Shown here piece after piece: positions 1 to 9,357 of a stretch of 64,000 bases of DNA. Numbering within the stretch: the first letter of the stretch is position 1; the number at the start of each line of letters is the position of its first letter. The position numbers were made by a program, and so were the translations under genes. Source of the DNA: Geobacter sp. UBA6151 (GTDB lineage: Bacteria; Desulfobacterota; Desulfuromonadia; Geobacterales; Pseudopelobacteraceae); NCBI GenBank assembly GCA_002423105.1, contig DIUT01000008.1:8294-72293 (forward strand), written 5' to 3'. The notes beneath the pieces are model-generated. The model made no database searches and was not told where the DNA came from. It saw nothing but the letters and a program-made list of their open reading frames with translations.

Positions 1-246
1 TGGCGGACCCTGCTGCGGGCCAGGGCCATTGAAAACCAGCTCTATCTGGTTGCGGCAAATGCTTGCGGCCTGATCGGCAAGCTTGATTTCTTCGGCATGA
101 GCATGGTGATCGATCCCAAGGGGGAGGTGCTGCGAGATGCCGGTGAGGAACAGGGCGAGATTGTGGTTCCGCTCTCCCGACAGCTGATGGATGACTGGCG
201 TGCCCAGATCCCCTGTTTTTTGGATCGGCGACCGGAACTCTATTAG
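1..246 (+). CDS. Carbon-nitrogen hydrolase (nitrilase/omega-amidase family), C-terminal end
   Basis: Only the last 81 codons are in the window; the reading frame is open from base 1 to a TAG at 244-246. The visible protein begins in the RARAIENQ stretch that in the nitrilase superfamily follows the catalytic-Cys segment, continues with V-A-A-N-A-C-G and S-M-V-I-D-P-K-G, and ends with LDRRPELY, the usual tail of short amidase-type members (NIT2/YafV-like omega-amidases). Catalytic Glu, Lys and Cys lie upstream and cannot be checked. The family hydrolyses C-N bonds of amides such as alpha-ketoglutaramate; the exact substrate is not determinable here. A 93-base gap separates it from the tol operon. 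Confidence 0.85.
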   Translation, partial: WRTLLRARAIENQLYLVAANACGLIGKLDFFGMSMVIDPKGEVLRDAGEEQGEIVVPLSRQLMDDWRAQIPCFLDRRPELY

Positions 247-339
247 ACAGTCAAGGCGAAACCAGTTGTTTTTCTTGACGCATTCTGTTGGAGGGGCTAC
301 CTTGTAGCCTCTCTTTATTCTTTCAGGAGGTAGGTAATC

Positions 340-1026
340 GTGGGCTTTGAACTGTTTTTCACCGGTACCGGTCTGGTGGTCAAGGGGGTCTTGTTGCTGC
401 TGATTCTCTTCTCGGTGGTTTCCTGGGGGATCATCATGTTCAAGATGTACCAGATCCATAAGGCGTTCAGCGACTCAGGACGCTTCATGGACTTTTTCTG
501 GAAGACCAAGCGTTTTGATTCCATTGCCGCCCAGACGGAGCGTTTTGCCAGTTCTCCTCTGGTTGCCCTGTTTAACGAGGGGTACAGCGAACTGAAGCAG
601 CTGATGGAAACCGGAGAAAGCAAGCAGGAGCAGGGCGGAGCGCTCAGCACTGATCTGGGCGGCATCGCCAATGTTTCCCGCGCTTTGCGCCGGGCCACCA
701 ACCTGGAGGTGACCCGACTGGAAAAATACACCACCTTTCTGGCCACCACCGGCTCTACTTCCCCGTTCATCGGGCTGTTCGGTACGGTATGGGGGATCAT
801 GGTGGCGTTCATCGGTATCGGCAAGACCGGTTCGGCTTCTCTGGCGGTCGTAGCCCCCGGCATCGCCGAGGCGCTGATCGCCACTGCCATCGGTCTGGTT
901 GCCGCCATTCCGGCGGTCATGGCCTACAACCATTTTCAACACAAGATCAGGGTTCTGGTGAAGGAGATGGATAGTTTTTCCACGGAATTTCTCAACATCG
1001 TCCAGCGCAATATCGCCGGGAAGTAG
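340..1026 (+). CDS. tolQ: TolQ/ExbB-family proton channel protein
   Basis: Inner-membrane subunit of the Tol-Pal motor, which uses proton motive force to energise TolA and maintain the outer membrane during division. The 228-residue protein has the MotA/TolQ/ExbB layout: one membrane segment near residues 12-34, a long cytoplasmic loop, and two membrane segments near 140-160 and 172-196 containing the conserved T-x-G-S-T-S-P-F-I-G-L-F-G-T-V-W-G stretch. The start is GTG at 340, chosen because AGGAGG lies at 325-330. It is first in a tight series with tolR, tolA, tolB and pal, which identifies it as TolQ rather than ExbB. Confidence 0.95.
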   Translation: MGFELFFTGTGLVVKGVLLLLILFSVVSWGIIMFKMYQIHKAFSDSGRFMDFFWKTKRFDSIAAQTERFASSPLVALFNEGYSELKQLMETGESKQEQGGALSTDLGGIANVSRALRRATNLEVTRLEKYTTFLATTGSTSPFIGLFGTVWGIMVAFIGIGKTGSASLAVVAPGIAEALIATAIGLVAAIPAVMAYNHFQHKIRVLVKEMDSFSTEFLNIVQRNIAGK

Positions 1027-1035
1027 GAGGGGACC

Positions 1036-1449
1036 ATGGCAATGGGCGGTAATGATGACGACCGGGGCATGATGGCGCAGATCAACGTCACCCCGCTGGT
1101 GGACGTGATGTTGGTGTTGCTGGTGATTTTCATGGTAACAGCCCCCATGATGCAGCAAGGGGTGCAGGTCAACCTGCCCAAGGCTGATACCAAGGGGATG
1201 AGTGCCCAGGAAGATACGGTGATTGTCAGTGTTGACAAGTCGGGACGTACTTTTCTGAACAAAGATGAAATTCCCTCCGGCGATCTGCGTCGCAAGCTGA
1301 CGGAACTGTTTGCCACGCGTACCAAGAAAGAGGTCTTTTTGAAGGCGGATGCCGGTGTGCCCTATGGTGAAGTGGTACGGGCCATGGCTGATATCAAGGG
1401 GGCCGGGATTGAGCGGCTGGGGATGGTTACGGAGCCTCCCCACAAATAG
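1036..1449 (+). CDS. tolR: TolR/ExbD-family biopolymer transport protein
   Basis: Partner of TolQ in the proton-driven motor. The 137-residue protein has a short cytoplasmic N terminus, a single membrane helix around residues 20-40 with the family signature N-V-T-P-L-V-D-V-M-L-V-L-L-V-I-F-M-V, and a periplasmic domain. The aspartate of P-L-V-D (about residue 23) is the conserved proton-path residue. It lies 9 bases after tolQ, with AGGAGG just before the ATG, and 3 bases before tolA, so the genes are cotranscribed. Confidence 0.95.
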   Translation: MAMGGNDDDRGMMAQINVTPLVDVMLVLLVIFMVTAPMMQQGVQVNLPKADTKGMSAQEDTVIVSVDKSGRTFLNKDEIPSGDLRRKLTELFATRTKKEVFLKADAGVPYGEVVRAMADIKGAGIERLGMVTEPPHK

Positions 1450-1452
1450 GCC

Positions 1453-2187
1453 ATGCAGCGCGCCACTCCTTCCAGAGAACCACGCTTTGCCGTCAGCATT
1501 ACGCTGTCGCTGCTACTGCACGCCACCCTGGTTGCGGCGCTCTATTGGTGGCAGCAGTTTCTACCGCAGATGGGGCCGGTGCAGACTACCTATTACGTGG
1601 ATGTGGTCAATCTGCCGGTTGCCGATCCCCGTTCAGGCAGCCCTGTGCAAGCCGAGAACAGCGCAGACGTCGCTCCACCACCCTCTCCTGAACCGCCTGC
1701 AATGGCCGCTCCACAACCCCAAAGCCGCCCAGTGGCGCGGCAGCCCGCAACAAACACCGAATCAAGCGCTGCCTTTCAGCAGCGCATGGCTAAATTGCAA
1801 GGGGTTGCCGATGCCAAACGCCAGGCGCAACGGCTTGAAGAGCTGCGTTCCAAGGTCGCTGCTGCGGGGCGTAGCGGCATGCCCAGAGGAACCGGCAGCG
1901 AGGCAGGCAGCGATTACACCGCCTACCTGCATTCCCGGCTGAAAGATGCCTTCAGGGAAACTATAAGCTATAACACAAAGGCCCCTTTTGTGGCCATGCG
2001 TCTTACCATTGATGGCAATGGCAAGCTGCTGCGCACGCGTCTGGAGAAAAGCAGCAATGACAAGGTTTTTGAACTGTCGGTGCGCAGAGCCATCAGCCTG
2101 GCTGAACCGTCATTTACCCCCCCGCCCGGCCGTAGCCAGTACGAAGGAGTTTTTGTGTTCAGACCCGAGGGAGTAGCCCAGCAATGA
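1453..2187 (+). CDS. tolA: TolA-like energy transducer with TonB C-terminal domain
   Basis: Links the TolQR motor in the inner membrane to TolB/Pal at the outer membrane. The 244-residue protein has an N-terminal membrane anchor (about 15-33), a proline-rich stretch (about 60-100), an Arg/Gln/Glu-rich helical segment (about 110-140) and a C-terminal TonB/TolA fold (about 150-240) with the Y-L-H-S-R-L-K-D-A-F segment. It is much shorter than E. coli TolA (421 aa), because the central helical domain is reduced; short TolA/TonB hybrids are usual in this phylum. Its stop overlaps the tolB start as ATGA (2184-2187), indicating translational coupling. Called TolA from context; sequence alone says TonB family. 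Confidence 0.85.
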   Translation: MQRATPSREPRFAVSITLSLLLHATLVAALYWWQQFLPQMGPVQTTYYVDVVNLPVADPRSGSPVQAENSADVAPPPSPEPPAMAAPQPQSRPVARQPATNTESSAAFQQRMAKLQGVADAKRQAQRLEELRSKVAAAGRSGMPRGTGSEAGSDYTAYLHSRLKDAFRETISYNTKAPFVAMRLTIDGNGKLLRTRLEKSSNDKVFELSVRRAISLAEPSFTPPPGRSQYEGVFVFRPEGVAQQ

Positions 2188-3476
2188 AATGGTGTATCCG
2201 TCTGTTGTGTCTGATGCTTCTTGTCAGTTGTTTAATCCCCGCTCCGGAAGCGGCGGAGTACATTGAGGTCACAGCATCGGGCAATCGCCAGCTGAAAATG
2301 GCGGTAGTCCCTCCCCAGCCTGCCGGTTCTGTCATCCGTCCCGAGTTGGCTAACGAGGCGGCGGATGTGACCGGTTTTGATCTGGCCATGTCCGGAGTTG
2401 TTGCCACCGAACGGCGTAGCGCCGCGCCGCAGCCCGGTGCTCTGGGCCTTTCCACCATTGATTTTGTGCCCTGGCTTTCGGCGGGATTCGATCTGCTGGT
2501 CCTGGGAGAATATGAGGTGCGGGGGGAGGAGTTGACCCTTGAGTTTCGACTGTTTGACGTGGTGGGCAAGAAACAGTTGGCCGTCAAACGCTATCTGGGC
2601 AAGAAAAAGGACCTACGCCGCTTTGCCCATGCTTTCAGCGATGAGGTGTTGCAGGCTCTGACCGGCGTTCGCGGATCGTTCAGCTCCAAAGTGGTCTATG
2701 TTTCCAGCCAGACCGGCTCCAAGGAGATCTGGCAGATGGATTGGGATGGTCACGACCCCCAGCAAATGACCCGTAACAAGTCAATCACCATCTCTCCCGA
2801 TGTTTCACCCGATGGCCGGGAAATCCTCTTTACTTCTTACAAACGGGGAAACCCAGATCTTTACAAACGTGCCTTTTCCAGTACGGTCGAGGTGCCGGTT
2901 GCCTCGTTTCGAGGCCTCAATATCACCGGTTCATGGTCGCCTGACGGCTCAAAAATCGCTCTGGCCCTTTCCAAGGACGGCAACACCGAGATATACACCA
3001 TCAACCGTGATGGTTCAGGGCCGAAGCGGCTGACAGTTTCCCACGCCGCAAACGTTTCTCCGGCCTGGTCGCCGGACGGTGCCATGATCGCCTTTGTTTC
3101 GGATCGGCTCGGCAAGCCGCAGGTCTATCTGATGGATGCCGCGGGCGGTAATGTCAGAAGGATTTCCCCCAACGGCAGCTATAGTGTCAACCCGGCTTGG
3201 TCGCCGGACGGCACGAAGATCGCGTATGCCCGTTCGGCGGGCGGTTTTCAGATATTCACGGTTAATGCCGACGGTAGTAGTCATACGCAACTGACCTCTG
3301 AAGGTAGCAACGAGCGCCCTCGCTGGTCCCCTGACGGGCGTCTGATCGTATTCAGTTCTCGCCGGGGCGGTGCAGAGGCGATTTATGTCATGCGGGCCGA
3401 CGGTAGCGGGCAGACCAAAGTCAGCAGAAGCGGTGGCACTAGTTCGCATCCGGTCTGGACTCCCCAGCCCAAGTGA
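2184..3476 (+). CDS. tolB: Tol-Pal system protein TolB
   Basis: Periplasmic beta-propeller protein that binds Pal and TolA. The 430 residues comprise a signal peptide (about 1-24, ending P-A-P-E-A-A), an N-terminal alpha/beta domain (about 27-150), and a C-terminal propeller made of PD40 repeats: five W/V-S-P-D-G motifs are visible at intervals of about 43 residues between residues 200 and 400. Length and layout match the family. Translation is coupled to tolA by an ATGA overlap. The final residues W-T-P-Q-P-K are the remnant of the last blade. Confidence 0.97.
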   Translation: MKWCIRLLCLMLLVSCLIPAPEAAEYIEVTASGNRQLKMAVVPPQPAGSVIRPELANEAADVTGFDLAMSGVVATERRSAAPQPGALGLSTIDFVPWLSAGFDLLVLGEYEVRGEELTLEFRLFDVVGKKQLAVKRYLGKKKDLRRFAHAFSDEVLQALTGVRGSFSSKVVYVSSQTGSKEIWQMDWDGHDPQQMTRNKSITISPDVSPDGREILFTSYKRGNPDLYKRAFSSTVEVPVASFRGLNITGSWSPDGSKIALALSKDGNTEIYTINRDGSGPKRLTVSHAANVSPAWSPDGAMIAFVSDRLGKPQVYLMDAAGGNVRRISPNGSYSVNPAWSPDGTKIAYARSAGGFQIFTVNADGSSHTQLTSEGSNERPRWSPDGRLIVFSSRRGGAEAIYVMRADGSGQTKVSRSGGTSSHPVWTPQPK

Positions 3477-3494
3477 TTTTTTTTTCAGAAGCGG

Positions 3495-3522
3495 TTGCAA
3501 AAGATAGCGGGGGGTGTATAAT
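3495..3522 (+). promoter_or_regulatory. Sigma-70-type promoter for pal
   Basis: TTGCAA at 3495-3500 and TATAAT at 3517-3522, separated by 16 bases, lie in the 117-base gap between tolB and pal. A perfect -10 hexamer upstream of pal suggests that the abundant lipoprotein has its own promoter in addition to read-through from tolB. Seen in sequence; activity inferred. Confidence 0.6.
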
Positions 3523-3593
3523 CCACTGCGAATTATGATTTTTCAGGCTCTGATAGCCGTAGAATGACATCCAGCACACACAAGGAGGCAACA

Positions 3594-4142
3594 ATGCGCA
3601 ACGGATTCAAAGGTATGGTGATGGTTCTTGGTATGGTGGCCCTGATGGCCGCAGGCTGCGCCAAGGAAGAGGTTGTCAAGAAGGATGAACCGGTTGTACA
3701 GGAGCAGACTGTTCAAAAGCAGCAGGAGCCGGTCAAGCAGGTGGAGCCGGTCAAGCAGCCGGAGCCTAAAATGGAAGAGGCTGTTGTACAAAAGGCTTCC
3801 GAAGCGATCTCCCTTGAAACGGTTTACTTTGATTTTGATAAATCAGAACTTCGCAAGGACACCATGGATGTGCTTGCCAAGAACGCCGAGGCTCTGCTGA
3901 AGAAGGCTGCCGATGCAAAGATTCAGATTGCGGGTCATTGCGATGAGCGTGGTTCCGATGAGTACAACCTGGCCCTGGGTGACCGCCGGGCCAAATCCGT
4001 GGCCAGCTATCTCAAAAAGCTGGGGGTTGCGGAAAACCGTATCTCCACCATCAGCTATGGCAAGGAAAAGCCTGCTGTAGACGGTCATGATGATGCCGCA
4101 TGGTCCAAGAACCGCCGGGCCGAGTTCGTTATCGTCAAGTAG
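3594..4142 (+). CDS. pal: Peptidoglycan-associated lipoprotein Pal
   Basis: Outer-membrane lipoprotein that tethers the membrane to peptidoglycan. Starting at ATG 3594 (AAGGAGG at 3582-3588) the 182-residue product has a lipoprotein signal ending L-M-A-A-G-C with acylation at Cys22, a low-complexity linker rich in E-P-V-K-Q and V-Q-K repeats (about 25-65), and an OmpA-C domain (about 75-180) with Y-F-D-F-D-K-S, G-H-C-D-E-R-G and N-R-R-A-E-F. These are the diaminopimelate-binding residues of the family. No CpoB/YbgF gene follows, unlike the enterobacterial tol operon. Confidence 0.97.
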   Translation: MRNGFKGMVMVLGMVALMAAGCAKEEVVKKDEPVVQEQTVQKQQEPVKQVEPVKQPEPKMEEAVVQKASEAISLETVYFDFDKSELRKDTMDVLAKNAEALLKKAADAKIQIAGHCDERGSDEYNLALGDRRAKSVASYLKKLGVAENRISTISYGKEKPAVDGHDDAAWSKNRRAEFVIVK

Positions 4143-4166
4143 TTTACAGGTATTCTGTTGCAGGGA

Positions 4167-4207
4167 CGCACCGGTTCCGGATAATCTCCGACCGGTGCGT
4201 TTTTTTT
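4167..4207 (+). terminator. Intrinsic terminator after pal
   Basis: CGCACCGGT at 4167-4175 pairs with ACCGGTGCG at 4191-4199 and is followed by a run of eight T. It closes the tol-pal transcription unit. Confidence 0.9.
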
Positions 4208-4266
4208 GACTGCATTGATACCACGCCTGTTTCATAGGGGTGATTTCCAGTCAGGAGGAATGGATA

Positions 4267-4581
4267 ATGTCGAGGATGTTTATACCGGTACTGACGATTT
4301 TGGTGTGGCTGGCAAGCGTCCCGGCGCAGGCAGATATCTTCCGTTGCCCCAACGGCGCGCTGGTCTCTACGGGAGACAGCATTGCCGTGGTTGCCATGAA
4401 ATGCGACCCTCCCAGCTACAAAAGCAACCGGATGGAAAGTGAGGCTGGGCACCGGGGGGCAACCATTCTGATTACGGTTGAAGAATGGACCTACAACGAA
4501 GGATCGAACCGTTTGATTCATATCCTGACCTTCCGCAACGGAGTGCTGACCCAGGTGCAGAGCGGCGGTTATGGCACATGA
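4267..4581 (+). CDS. Small exported DUF2845-family protein
   Basis: A 104-residue protein with a signal peptide (about 1-22, ending S-V-P-A-Q-A) and a mature part beginning D-I-F-R-C-P-N-G-A-L-V-S-T-G-D-S, which I recognise as the DUF2845 pattern (short periplasmic proteins with two cysteines; here in R-C-P-N and M-K-C-D-P-P). The start at 4267 is chosen because AGGAGG is at 4253-4258; an upstream in-frame GTG at 4240 would spoil the signal peptide. Function unknown. Its stop overlaps the next start (ATGA, 4578-4581), so the two are coupled. Confidence 0.75.
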   Translation: MSRMFIPVLTILVWLASVPAQADIFRCPNGALVSTGDSIAVVAMKCDPPSYKSNRMESEAGHRGATILITVEEWTYNEGSNRLIHILTFRNGVLTQVQSGGYGT

Positions 4582-5408
4582 TGGGCTACCGCGTTACCAT
4601 ACTCTGTGAAAATACAGTTGGACCGGTCTCCGGTACGTTGGGGGAGCATGGTTTCAGCGCTCTGATCGAATGGGATAGCGGTTCGCTGTTGTTTGATACC
4701 GGTCAAGGACTGACGTTGCTGCACAATGCCCAGCGCATGAATAAAAATCTGCATCAGATCAGGCAGGTGGCGCTGTCCCATGGCCATTATGACCATAGCG
4801 GAGGGTTGCTGCCGTTGTTGCGCAACTGTGGTCCGAAACAGGTTTTCGCCCATCCTGCCGTATTTTTATCACGCTATCGGGTCAACGATCGGGGAGAAGC
4901 ACTGTCCATCGGCATGCCCTATCCACAAGACTACCTGGAAGGTCAGGGCGCCCGTTTTGATTTCTCAGATGCCTTTCGCGAAATTGCCCCCGGCATTTTC
5001 CTGACCGGGCAAATAGCCGCCAGCGTCACCGGTCCGGCTGATTCAGGACTGTTCCTTGATCCTTGCGGGCAGACACTGGATCCGTTTCATGACGACCAGT
5101 CCCTGATACTGCGGACCGGACAAGGCTCGGCAGTGCTGCTGGGCTGTTGCCACGCAGGTTTGTCCGCCACCTTGCGAACGGTGGTTGCTCTGACCGGTGA
5201 CACGCGGATTGTGGCCGTGGCAGGTGGAACACATCTGGGATTCTGCAATGACCAGCATCTGGAGACAGCGCTTGCCGAACTGGATGATTTTGATGTCAAA
5301 CGCTGGTATCCGGCACACTGTACCGGGCACCGGGCGACATTCCGTCTGCAACAGCGTTTTCCGGGTGCGGTTGTTGTTGCACAGGTGGGTACCAGTTTCG
5401 AGCTATAA
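4578..5408 (+). CDS. Metallo-beta-lactamase-fold hydrolase (COG1237-like)
   Basis: The 276-residue protein has the MBL dinuclear metal motif S-H-G-H-Y-D-H-S-G-G (His68, His70, Asp72, His73), the early L-L-F-D-T-G-Q-G strand, later C-C-H-A-G-L, V-A-G-G-T-H-L-G and P-A-H-C-T-G-H segments. This order matches COG1237, MBL proteins related to the dihydropterin-forming enzyme of methanopterin-type pathways, which in bacteria are of uncertain substrate. The start is the ATG at 4578 overlapping the stop of the DUF2845 gene; a second ATG follows at 4581. No signal peptide, so cytoplasmic. Confidence 0.8.
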   Translation: MMGYRVTILCENTVGPVSGTLGEHGFSALIEWDSGSLLFDTGQGLTLLHNAQRMNKNLHQIRQVALSHGHYDHSGGLLPLLRNCGPKQVFAHPAVFLSRYRVNDRGEALSIGMPYPQDYLEGQGARFDFSDAFREIAPGIFLTGQIAASVTGPADSGLFLDPCGQTLDPFHDDQSLILRTGQGSAVLLGCCHAGLSATLRTVVALTGDTRIVAVAGGTHLGFCNDQHLETALAELDDFDVKRWYPAHCTGHRATFRLQQRFPGAVVVAQVGTSFEL

Positions 5409-5678
5409 GCTGCTGTCTCTGTCTGAAGATTTTGATAGTTTATTGTGCCTAAAAAGTTATCCCCATCTTTTTTGCTCACATCACAAAAATGGTGATCTCT
5501 CGCTATTCACTTTTGTTTTGGCAGCCAGTGTGCTATTAAGCTAGGCTAAATTATTGCTGTGGGATGACGAGCGGCACGGTCGTAAGCAACCGCGTTCTAT
5601 CCCATCAATTACCGTCGTGGATCGGTTATGCCATCTGCCGGTCAGACGAACTTCATCACAAAATGCAAGGGGGCGTGT
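5409..5678 (+). other. pckG leader region with a possible sigma-54 promoter
   Basis: The 270-base gap contains T-GG-CAG at 5519-5524 and TGCT at 5531-5534, with the GG and GC dinucleotides separated by exactly 10 bases as in -24/-12 promoters (TGGCAG, five bases, then GTGCT). Match to the -12 consensus TTGCW is imperfect and no clear activator site is visible, so this is only a candidate. No sigma-70 promoter of good quality was seen and no terminator follows the upstream gene. The leader from the putative start site to pckG would be about 130 bases. Confidence 0.3.
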
Positions 5679-7532
5679 ATGGGAGACCAGATGACACAGA
5701 ACAAGCAGTTGTTGAAGTGGGTTGAGGAGGCGGCGACACTGTGTGAACCAGCAGCAATTCATTGGTGTGACGGTTCCCAGGAAGAATATGACCGGATGTG
5801 TGATCTGCTGGTACAAAGTGGCACCTTCAAGAAGCTTAACCCGGAGAAACGCCCCAACAGTTATCTGGCTTGGTCTGATCCGATCGACGTCGCCAGGGTT
5901 GAAGACCGCACGTTTATCTGCAGTCTTTCCAAGCAGGACGCCGGCCCCACCAACAACTGGGTTCACCCCAAGGAGATGAAGGAGCAGTTGCACAAACTGT
6001 TCAAAGGCTGCATGAAGGGCCGCACCATGTATGTCATCCCCTTCAGCATGGGGCCGCTGGGCTCCAACATCGCCAAGATCGGCGTTGAGATAACCGACTC
6101 CCCCTATGTTGTGGTGAATATGAAGATCATGACCCGCATGGGTAAGGCGGTGCTGGATGTCCTGGGTGATGGCGAGTTCGTGCCCTGCCTGCATTCGGTA
6201 GGCGCTCCGCTTGAGTCGGGCCAGCAGGATGTCGCTTGGCCCTGCAACAAGGAAAAGTACATTGTTCACTTTCCGGAAGAACGCGCCATCTGGTCATTCG
6301 GCAGCGGTTACGGCGGTAACGCCCTGCTGGGCAAGAAGTGCCTTGCCCTGCGCATCGCTTCAAAGATCGGTAAGGACGAGGGCTGGCTTGCCGAGCATAT
6401 GCTGATCCTGGGCGTGGAGTCTCCTGCTGGTGACAAATCATATGTTGGCGCGGCGTTTCCCAGCGCCTGCGGCAAAACCAACTTTGCCATGCTGATTCCG
6501 CCCAAGCCGTTTCAGCAAAAAGGTTGGAAAGTGACTACCATCGGCGATGACATCGCCTGGATCAAGCCGGGACCAGACGGTCAGGTCTATGCCATCAACC
6601 CGGAATACGGCTATTTTGGTGTAGCTCCGGGCACCAACTATGAAACCAATCCCAATGCCATGATCTCTTGCGAGACGAACTCCATCTTTACCAACGTGGC
6701 CTTGACCGAAGATGGTGATGTCTGGTGGGAAGGGATGTCCAAGGAAGCTCCGGAAAAACTGACAGACTGGCAGGGAAATGAGTGGACTCCCGGCTGCGGC
6801 CGACCGGCAGCCCATCCCAATGCCCGCTTCACGGCGCCAGCTTCCCAGTGTCCCTGCATCGACCCGGATTGGGAGAATCCCAAAGGGGTGCCGATCAGTG
6901 CCTTTATATTCGGAGGTCGCCGCAAGGATACCGTTCCGCTGGTGTACCAGGCTTTCAACTGGAACTACGGTGTGTATCTTGCTTCGACATTGGGCTCGGA
7001 AACCACTGCGGCAGCAGTGGGCGCAACCGGCAATGTACGGCGTGACCCGTTTGCCATGCTGCCCTTCTGCGGCTACCATATGGCTGACTACTTTTCCCAC
7101 TGGCTGCAGTTTGGCCGTAGTGTTCCCCGTCCGCCACGTATCTTCAGTGTCAACTGGTTCCAGAAAGATGCCGAGGGCAAGTTTGCCTGGCCGGGCTATG
7201 GCGATAACATGCGGGTATTGAAGTGGATTGTGGAACGGGTACAGGGCAAGGCCGGTTCCGTTGAATCCCCCCTGGGCTGGATGCCTCGTTATGAGGATAT
7301 GGACTGGGAAGGGATGGACATGTCCCGTGAAAAGTTCAACGATCTGATGTCAGTTGACCGGGATGTCTGGCAGAGCGAAGTGCTGTCACACGAAGAGCTG
7401 TTTATCAAGATGTATGACCGGTTGCCGAAGGAGTTTCTGCATATCCGTGAACTGATTCTTTCCAGTCTCTGGCGGTCGCCGGAACATTGGGAGCAGCTTG
7501 CTGATGTGCATCCGGAAGGCTGGAACGAATAG
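5679..7532 (+). CDS. pckG: Phosphoenolpyruvate carboxykinase (GTP)
   Basis: Interconverts oxaloacetate and phosphoenolpyruvate with GTP; gluconeogenic entry point in an acetate or organic-acid user. The 617-residue length fits the GTP-dependent family (about 600-620), not the ATP-dependent one. Visible motifs: P-loop-like [10 protein letters not shown] (about 260-270) with the hyper-reactive Cys, the metal-site segment [10 protein letters not shown] (about 288), F-G-G-R-R near residue 410, and N-W-F-Q-K. The start at ATG 5679 is preceded by AAGGGGG at 5667-5672; ATG 5691 is an alternative. Confidence 0.97.
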   Translation: MGDQMTQNKQLLKWVEEAATLCEPAAIHWCDGSQEEYDRMCDLLVQSGTFKKLNPEKRPNSYLAWSDPIDVARVEDRTFICSLSKQDAGPTNNWVHPKEMKEQLHKLFKGCMKGRTMYVIPFSMGPLGSNIAKIGVEITDSPYVVVNMKIMTRMGKAVLDVLGDGEFVPCLHSVGAPLESGQQDVAWPCNKEKYIVHFPEERAIWSFGSGYGGNALLGKKCLALRIASKIGKDEGWLAEHMLILGVESPAGDKSYVGAAFPSACGKTNFAMLIPPKPFQQKGWKVTTIGDDIAWIKPGPDGQVYAINPEYGYFGVAPGTNYETNPNAMISCETNSIFTNVALTEDGDVWWEGMSKEAPEKLTDWQGNEWTPGCGRPAAHPNARFTAPASQCPCIDPDWENPKGVPISAFIFGGRRKDTVPLVYQAFNWNYGVYLASTLGSETTAAAVGATGNVRRDPFAMLPFCGYHMADYFSHWLQFGRSVPRPPRIFSVNWFQKDAEGKFAWPGYGDNMRVLKWIVERVQGKAGSVESPLGWMPRYEDMDWEGMDMSREKFNDLMSVDRDVWQSEVLSHEELFIKMYDRLPKEFLHIRELILSSLWRSPEHWEQLADVHPEGWNE

Positions 7533-7557
7533 CCGTCCTCTGCTTCATGCAGTACTG

Positions 7558-7587
7558 AAAAGGCCGTCCTCGAAAGGACGGCCTTTT
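7558..7587. terminator. Bidirectional intrinsic terminator between pckG and nikR
   Basis: A 13-bp perfect stem (7558-7570 with 7575-7587) around a CGAA loop has an A run on its left and T run on its right, so it can stop transcription of pckG rightward and of nikR leftward. Confidence 0.9.
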
Positions 7588-7610
7588 CCTTTTCCATGGT
7601 AGCGCAAGTT

Positions 7611-8033
7611 TCAGTGATGATGTTCGGCATTGGCAGTGGTCATGAACAGCCTGCCGTGCTTGACCCCCTTGACACCAATCAGTTCATCGGCAATCCGCTT
7701 GATATCCGCAGCCTTGCCCCGCAGCACCAGAACTTCCAGACAATTATGGGCATCCAGATGGACATGCAGGGCTGACACCACCTGGTGATGATGTTGGTGC
7801 TGGTGCTCCGTCAGTTTGTCGGACAGGTCCCGGACATGATGGTTGTAGACCAGGGTGACGGTGCCAACCATTTCTTCGTCGCCGCTTTCCAGCTTCTCTT
7901 CCACAATAGCGGCCCGTATCAGGTCACGGATCGCTTCGGAGCGGCTCTGATAGCCCTTGCTGGTCAGCAGGCGGTCAAAGCTTTCCTGCAGGCCGCTGTC
8001 AATTGAGACGCCAAAACGGATGGTGCCGCCCAT
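7611..8033 (-). CDS. nikR: Nickel-responsive regulator NikR
   Basis: Ribbon-helix-helix repressor of nickel uptake. The 140-residue protein has an N-terminal RHH domain (about 1-47, I-R-F-G-V-S-I-D) and a C-terminal ACT-like domain. The four square-planar Ni ligands of E. coli NikR (His76, His87, His89, Cys95) correspond, with a constant offset of three, to His79, His90, His92 and Cys98 here. The His-rich segments around 77-83 and at the C terminus (H-H-H) may bind extra metal. ATG 8033 is chosen because GGAGG lies 8 bases upstream; TTG at 8039 is too close to it. Nickel control fits the hydrogenase maturation genes at 21.8-25.6 kb, although no nickel transporter is adjacent. Confidence 0.93.
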   Translation of the reverse strand: MGGTIRFGVSIDSGLQESFDRLLTSKGYQSRSEAIRDLIRAAIVEEKLESGDEEMVGTVTLVYNHHVRDLSDKLTEHQHQHHHQVVSALHVHLDAHNCLEVLVLRGKAADIKRIADELIGVKGVKHGRLFMTTANAEHHH

Positions 8034-8067
8034 ATGCAAGACCTCCAGAGACAGTGAAAGACCGTTC

Positions 8068-9357
8068 CTACTTCTTCATCGCTTCATCCATCACCTTATA
8101 GGCGCAAAACGCCCCACACATAGTGCAGGCGCCGTGGTCCGACACCGGCGAGTTGGCCCGATATTCCCGAGCCCGGTCCGGGTCCAGCGCCATGGCGAAC
8201 TGCCCCTCCCAGTCCAGCTTCTTGCGTGCTCTGGCCATGGCAATGTCCTTGTCAATGGCTCCCGGCACCCCTTTAGCCACATCGGCGGCATGGGCCGCAA
8301 TGCGGGAGGCCACCACGCCGTTGCGTACATCCTCGATTTCCGGAAGAGCCAGATGCTCGGAGGGGGTGACATAGCAGAGAAAGTCGGCGCCAGCAGCACC
8401 GGCGATGGCACCGCCAATGGCGCAGGTAATATGGTCGTAGCCCGGGGCGATGTCGGTGACCAGCGGCCCCAGAACATAAAACGGCGCGCCGTGGCAGAGC
8501 CGCTTCTGCAGCTGGATGTTGGTCTGGATCTGATTCAGCGGTACATGGCCCGGCCCTTCGATCATCACCTGTACCCCGGCATCCCAGGCCCGCTGGGTCA
8601 ATTCCCCCAGAATGATCAACTCGTGAATCTGGGCCCGGTCGGTGGCGTCGGCCAGACAGCCGGGACGGAAGCCATCTCCCAGCGAAAGGGTGATGTCGTA
8701 CTCCTTCACAATATCCAGCAGTTGGTCAAAATTCTCGAATAGCGGGTTTTCCTTGTTGTTGTGCAGCATCCATTCAATGGTGAAGGCGCCGCCACGGGAG
8801 ACCACATCCATGATCCGGCCTTCGTTCTTCATCCGCTCAACCGTGGAGCGGGTCACGCCGCAGTGGACGGTGATGAAGTCCACGCCGTCGTCGGCATGCT
8901 TGATGATCCCCTTGAAGATATCGTCAACGGTCATCTCCACCATGGCCTTCTTCTGTATCCGTACCGTGTCGGTGGCGGCCTGGTAGAGCGGCACCGAGCC
9001 GATACAGGCAGTAGTTTCAGCCACGATGGCGCGCCGGATTTCATCCACCGGCCCGCCGGTGGAAAGATCCATGATGGCATCAGCTCCGTATTTGACTGCC
9101 ACCCGGGCCTTTTCCAGTTCCTTGGTGATGTCGGTATCATCGGCGGACGTGCCGATGTTGGCGTTGACCTTGGTGCGCAACCCAGCCCCGACCGGTAGCG
9201 GCACACCGTGTTTGTGGGTCTTGTCGTTATGGCAGATAATGATCGTGCCTTTGGCAATGCCGTCGCGGATCATTTCGACCGGGACGCCCTCGGCTTGTGC
9301 TGCAGTCTGCATCTTTTCAGTGATTATCCCTTTGCGGGCGTATTCAAGTTGGGTCAT
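8068..9357 (-). CDS. thiC: Phosphomethylpyrimidine synthase ThiC (short form)
   Basis: Radical-SAM enzyme converting aminoimidazole ribotide to hydroxymethylpyrimidine phosphate in thiamine synthesis. At 429 residues it is the short form lacking the N-terminal domain of the E. coli enzyme (631 aa), typical of anaerobes. Family segments M-D-L-S-T-G-G, H-C-G-V-T, G-D-G-F-R-P-G, G-P-G-H-V-P and C-Y-V-T-P-S-E-H-L are present. The cluster-binding cysteines are C-T-M-C-G-A-F-C near the C terminus (CX2CX3C spacing). Its start overlaps the end of thiED by 14 bases; it is second in the operon controlled by the TPP riboswitch. Confidence 0.96.
   Translation of the reverse strand: MTQLEYARKGIITEKMQTAAQAEGVPVEMIRDGIAKGTIIICHNDKTHKHGVPLPVGAGLRTKVNANIGTSADDTDITKELEKARVAVKYGADAIMDLSTGGPVDEIRRAIVAETTACIGSVPLYQAATDTVRIQKKAMVEMTVDDIFKGIIKHADDGVDFITVHCGVTRSTVERMKNEGRIMDVVSRGGAFTIEWMLHNNKENPLFENFDQLLDIVKEYDITLSLGDGFRPGCLADATDRAQIHELIILGELTQRAWDAGVQVMIEGPGHVPLNQIQTNIQLQKRLCHGAPFYVLGPLVTDIAPGYDHITCAIGGAIAGAAGADFLCYVTPSEHLALPEIEDVRNGVVASRIAAHAADVAKGVPGAIDKDIAMARARKKLDWEGQFAMALDPDRAREYRANSPVSDHGACTMCGAFCAYKVMDEAMKK

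Noticed and set aside
4485..4577. N-terminal extension of the MBL hydrolase gene
   Set aside because: It would overlap the DUF2845 gene in another frame; the coupled ATG at 4578 gives the correct MBL N-terminus.
5519..5534. Firm sigma-54 promoter call for pckG
   Set aside because: GG/GC spacing is right but the hexamers are weak and no activator site was seen; kept only as a low-confidence note.
8642..9198. Open frames on the plus strand across thiC
   Set aside because: thiC is unambiguous on the minus strand behind a TPP riboswitch; the plus-strand frames have no start signals.
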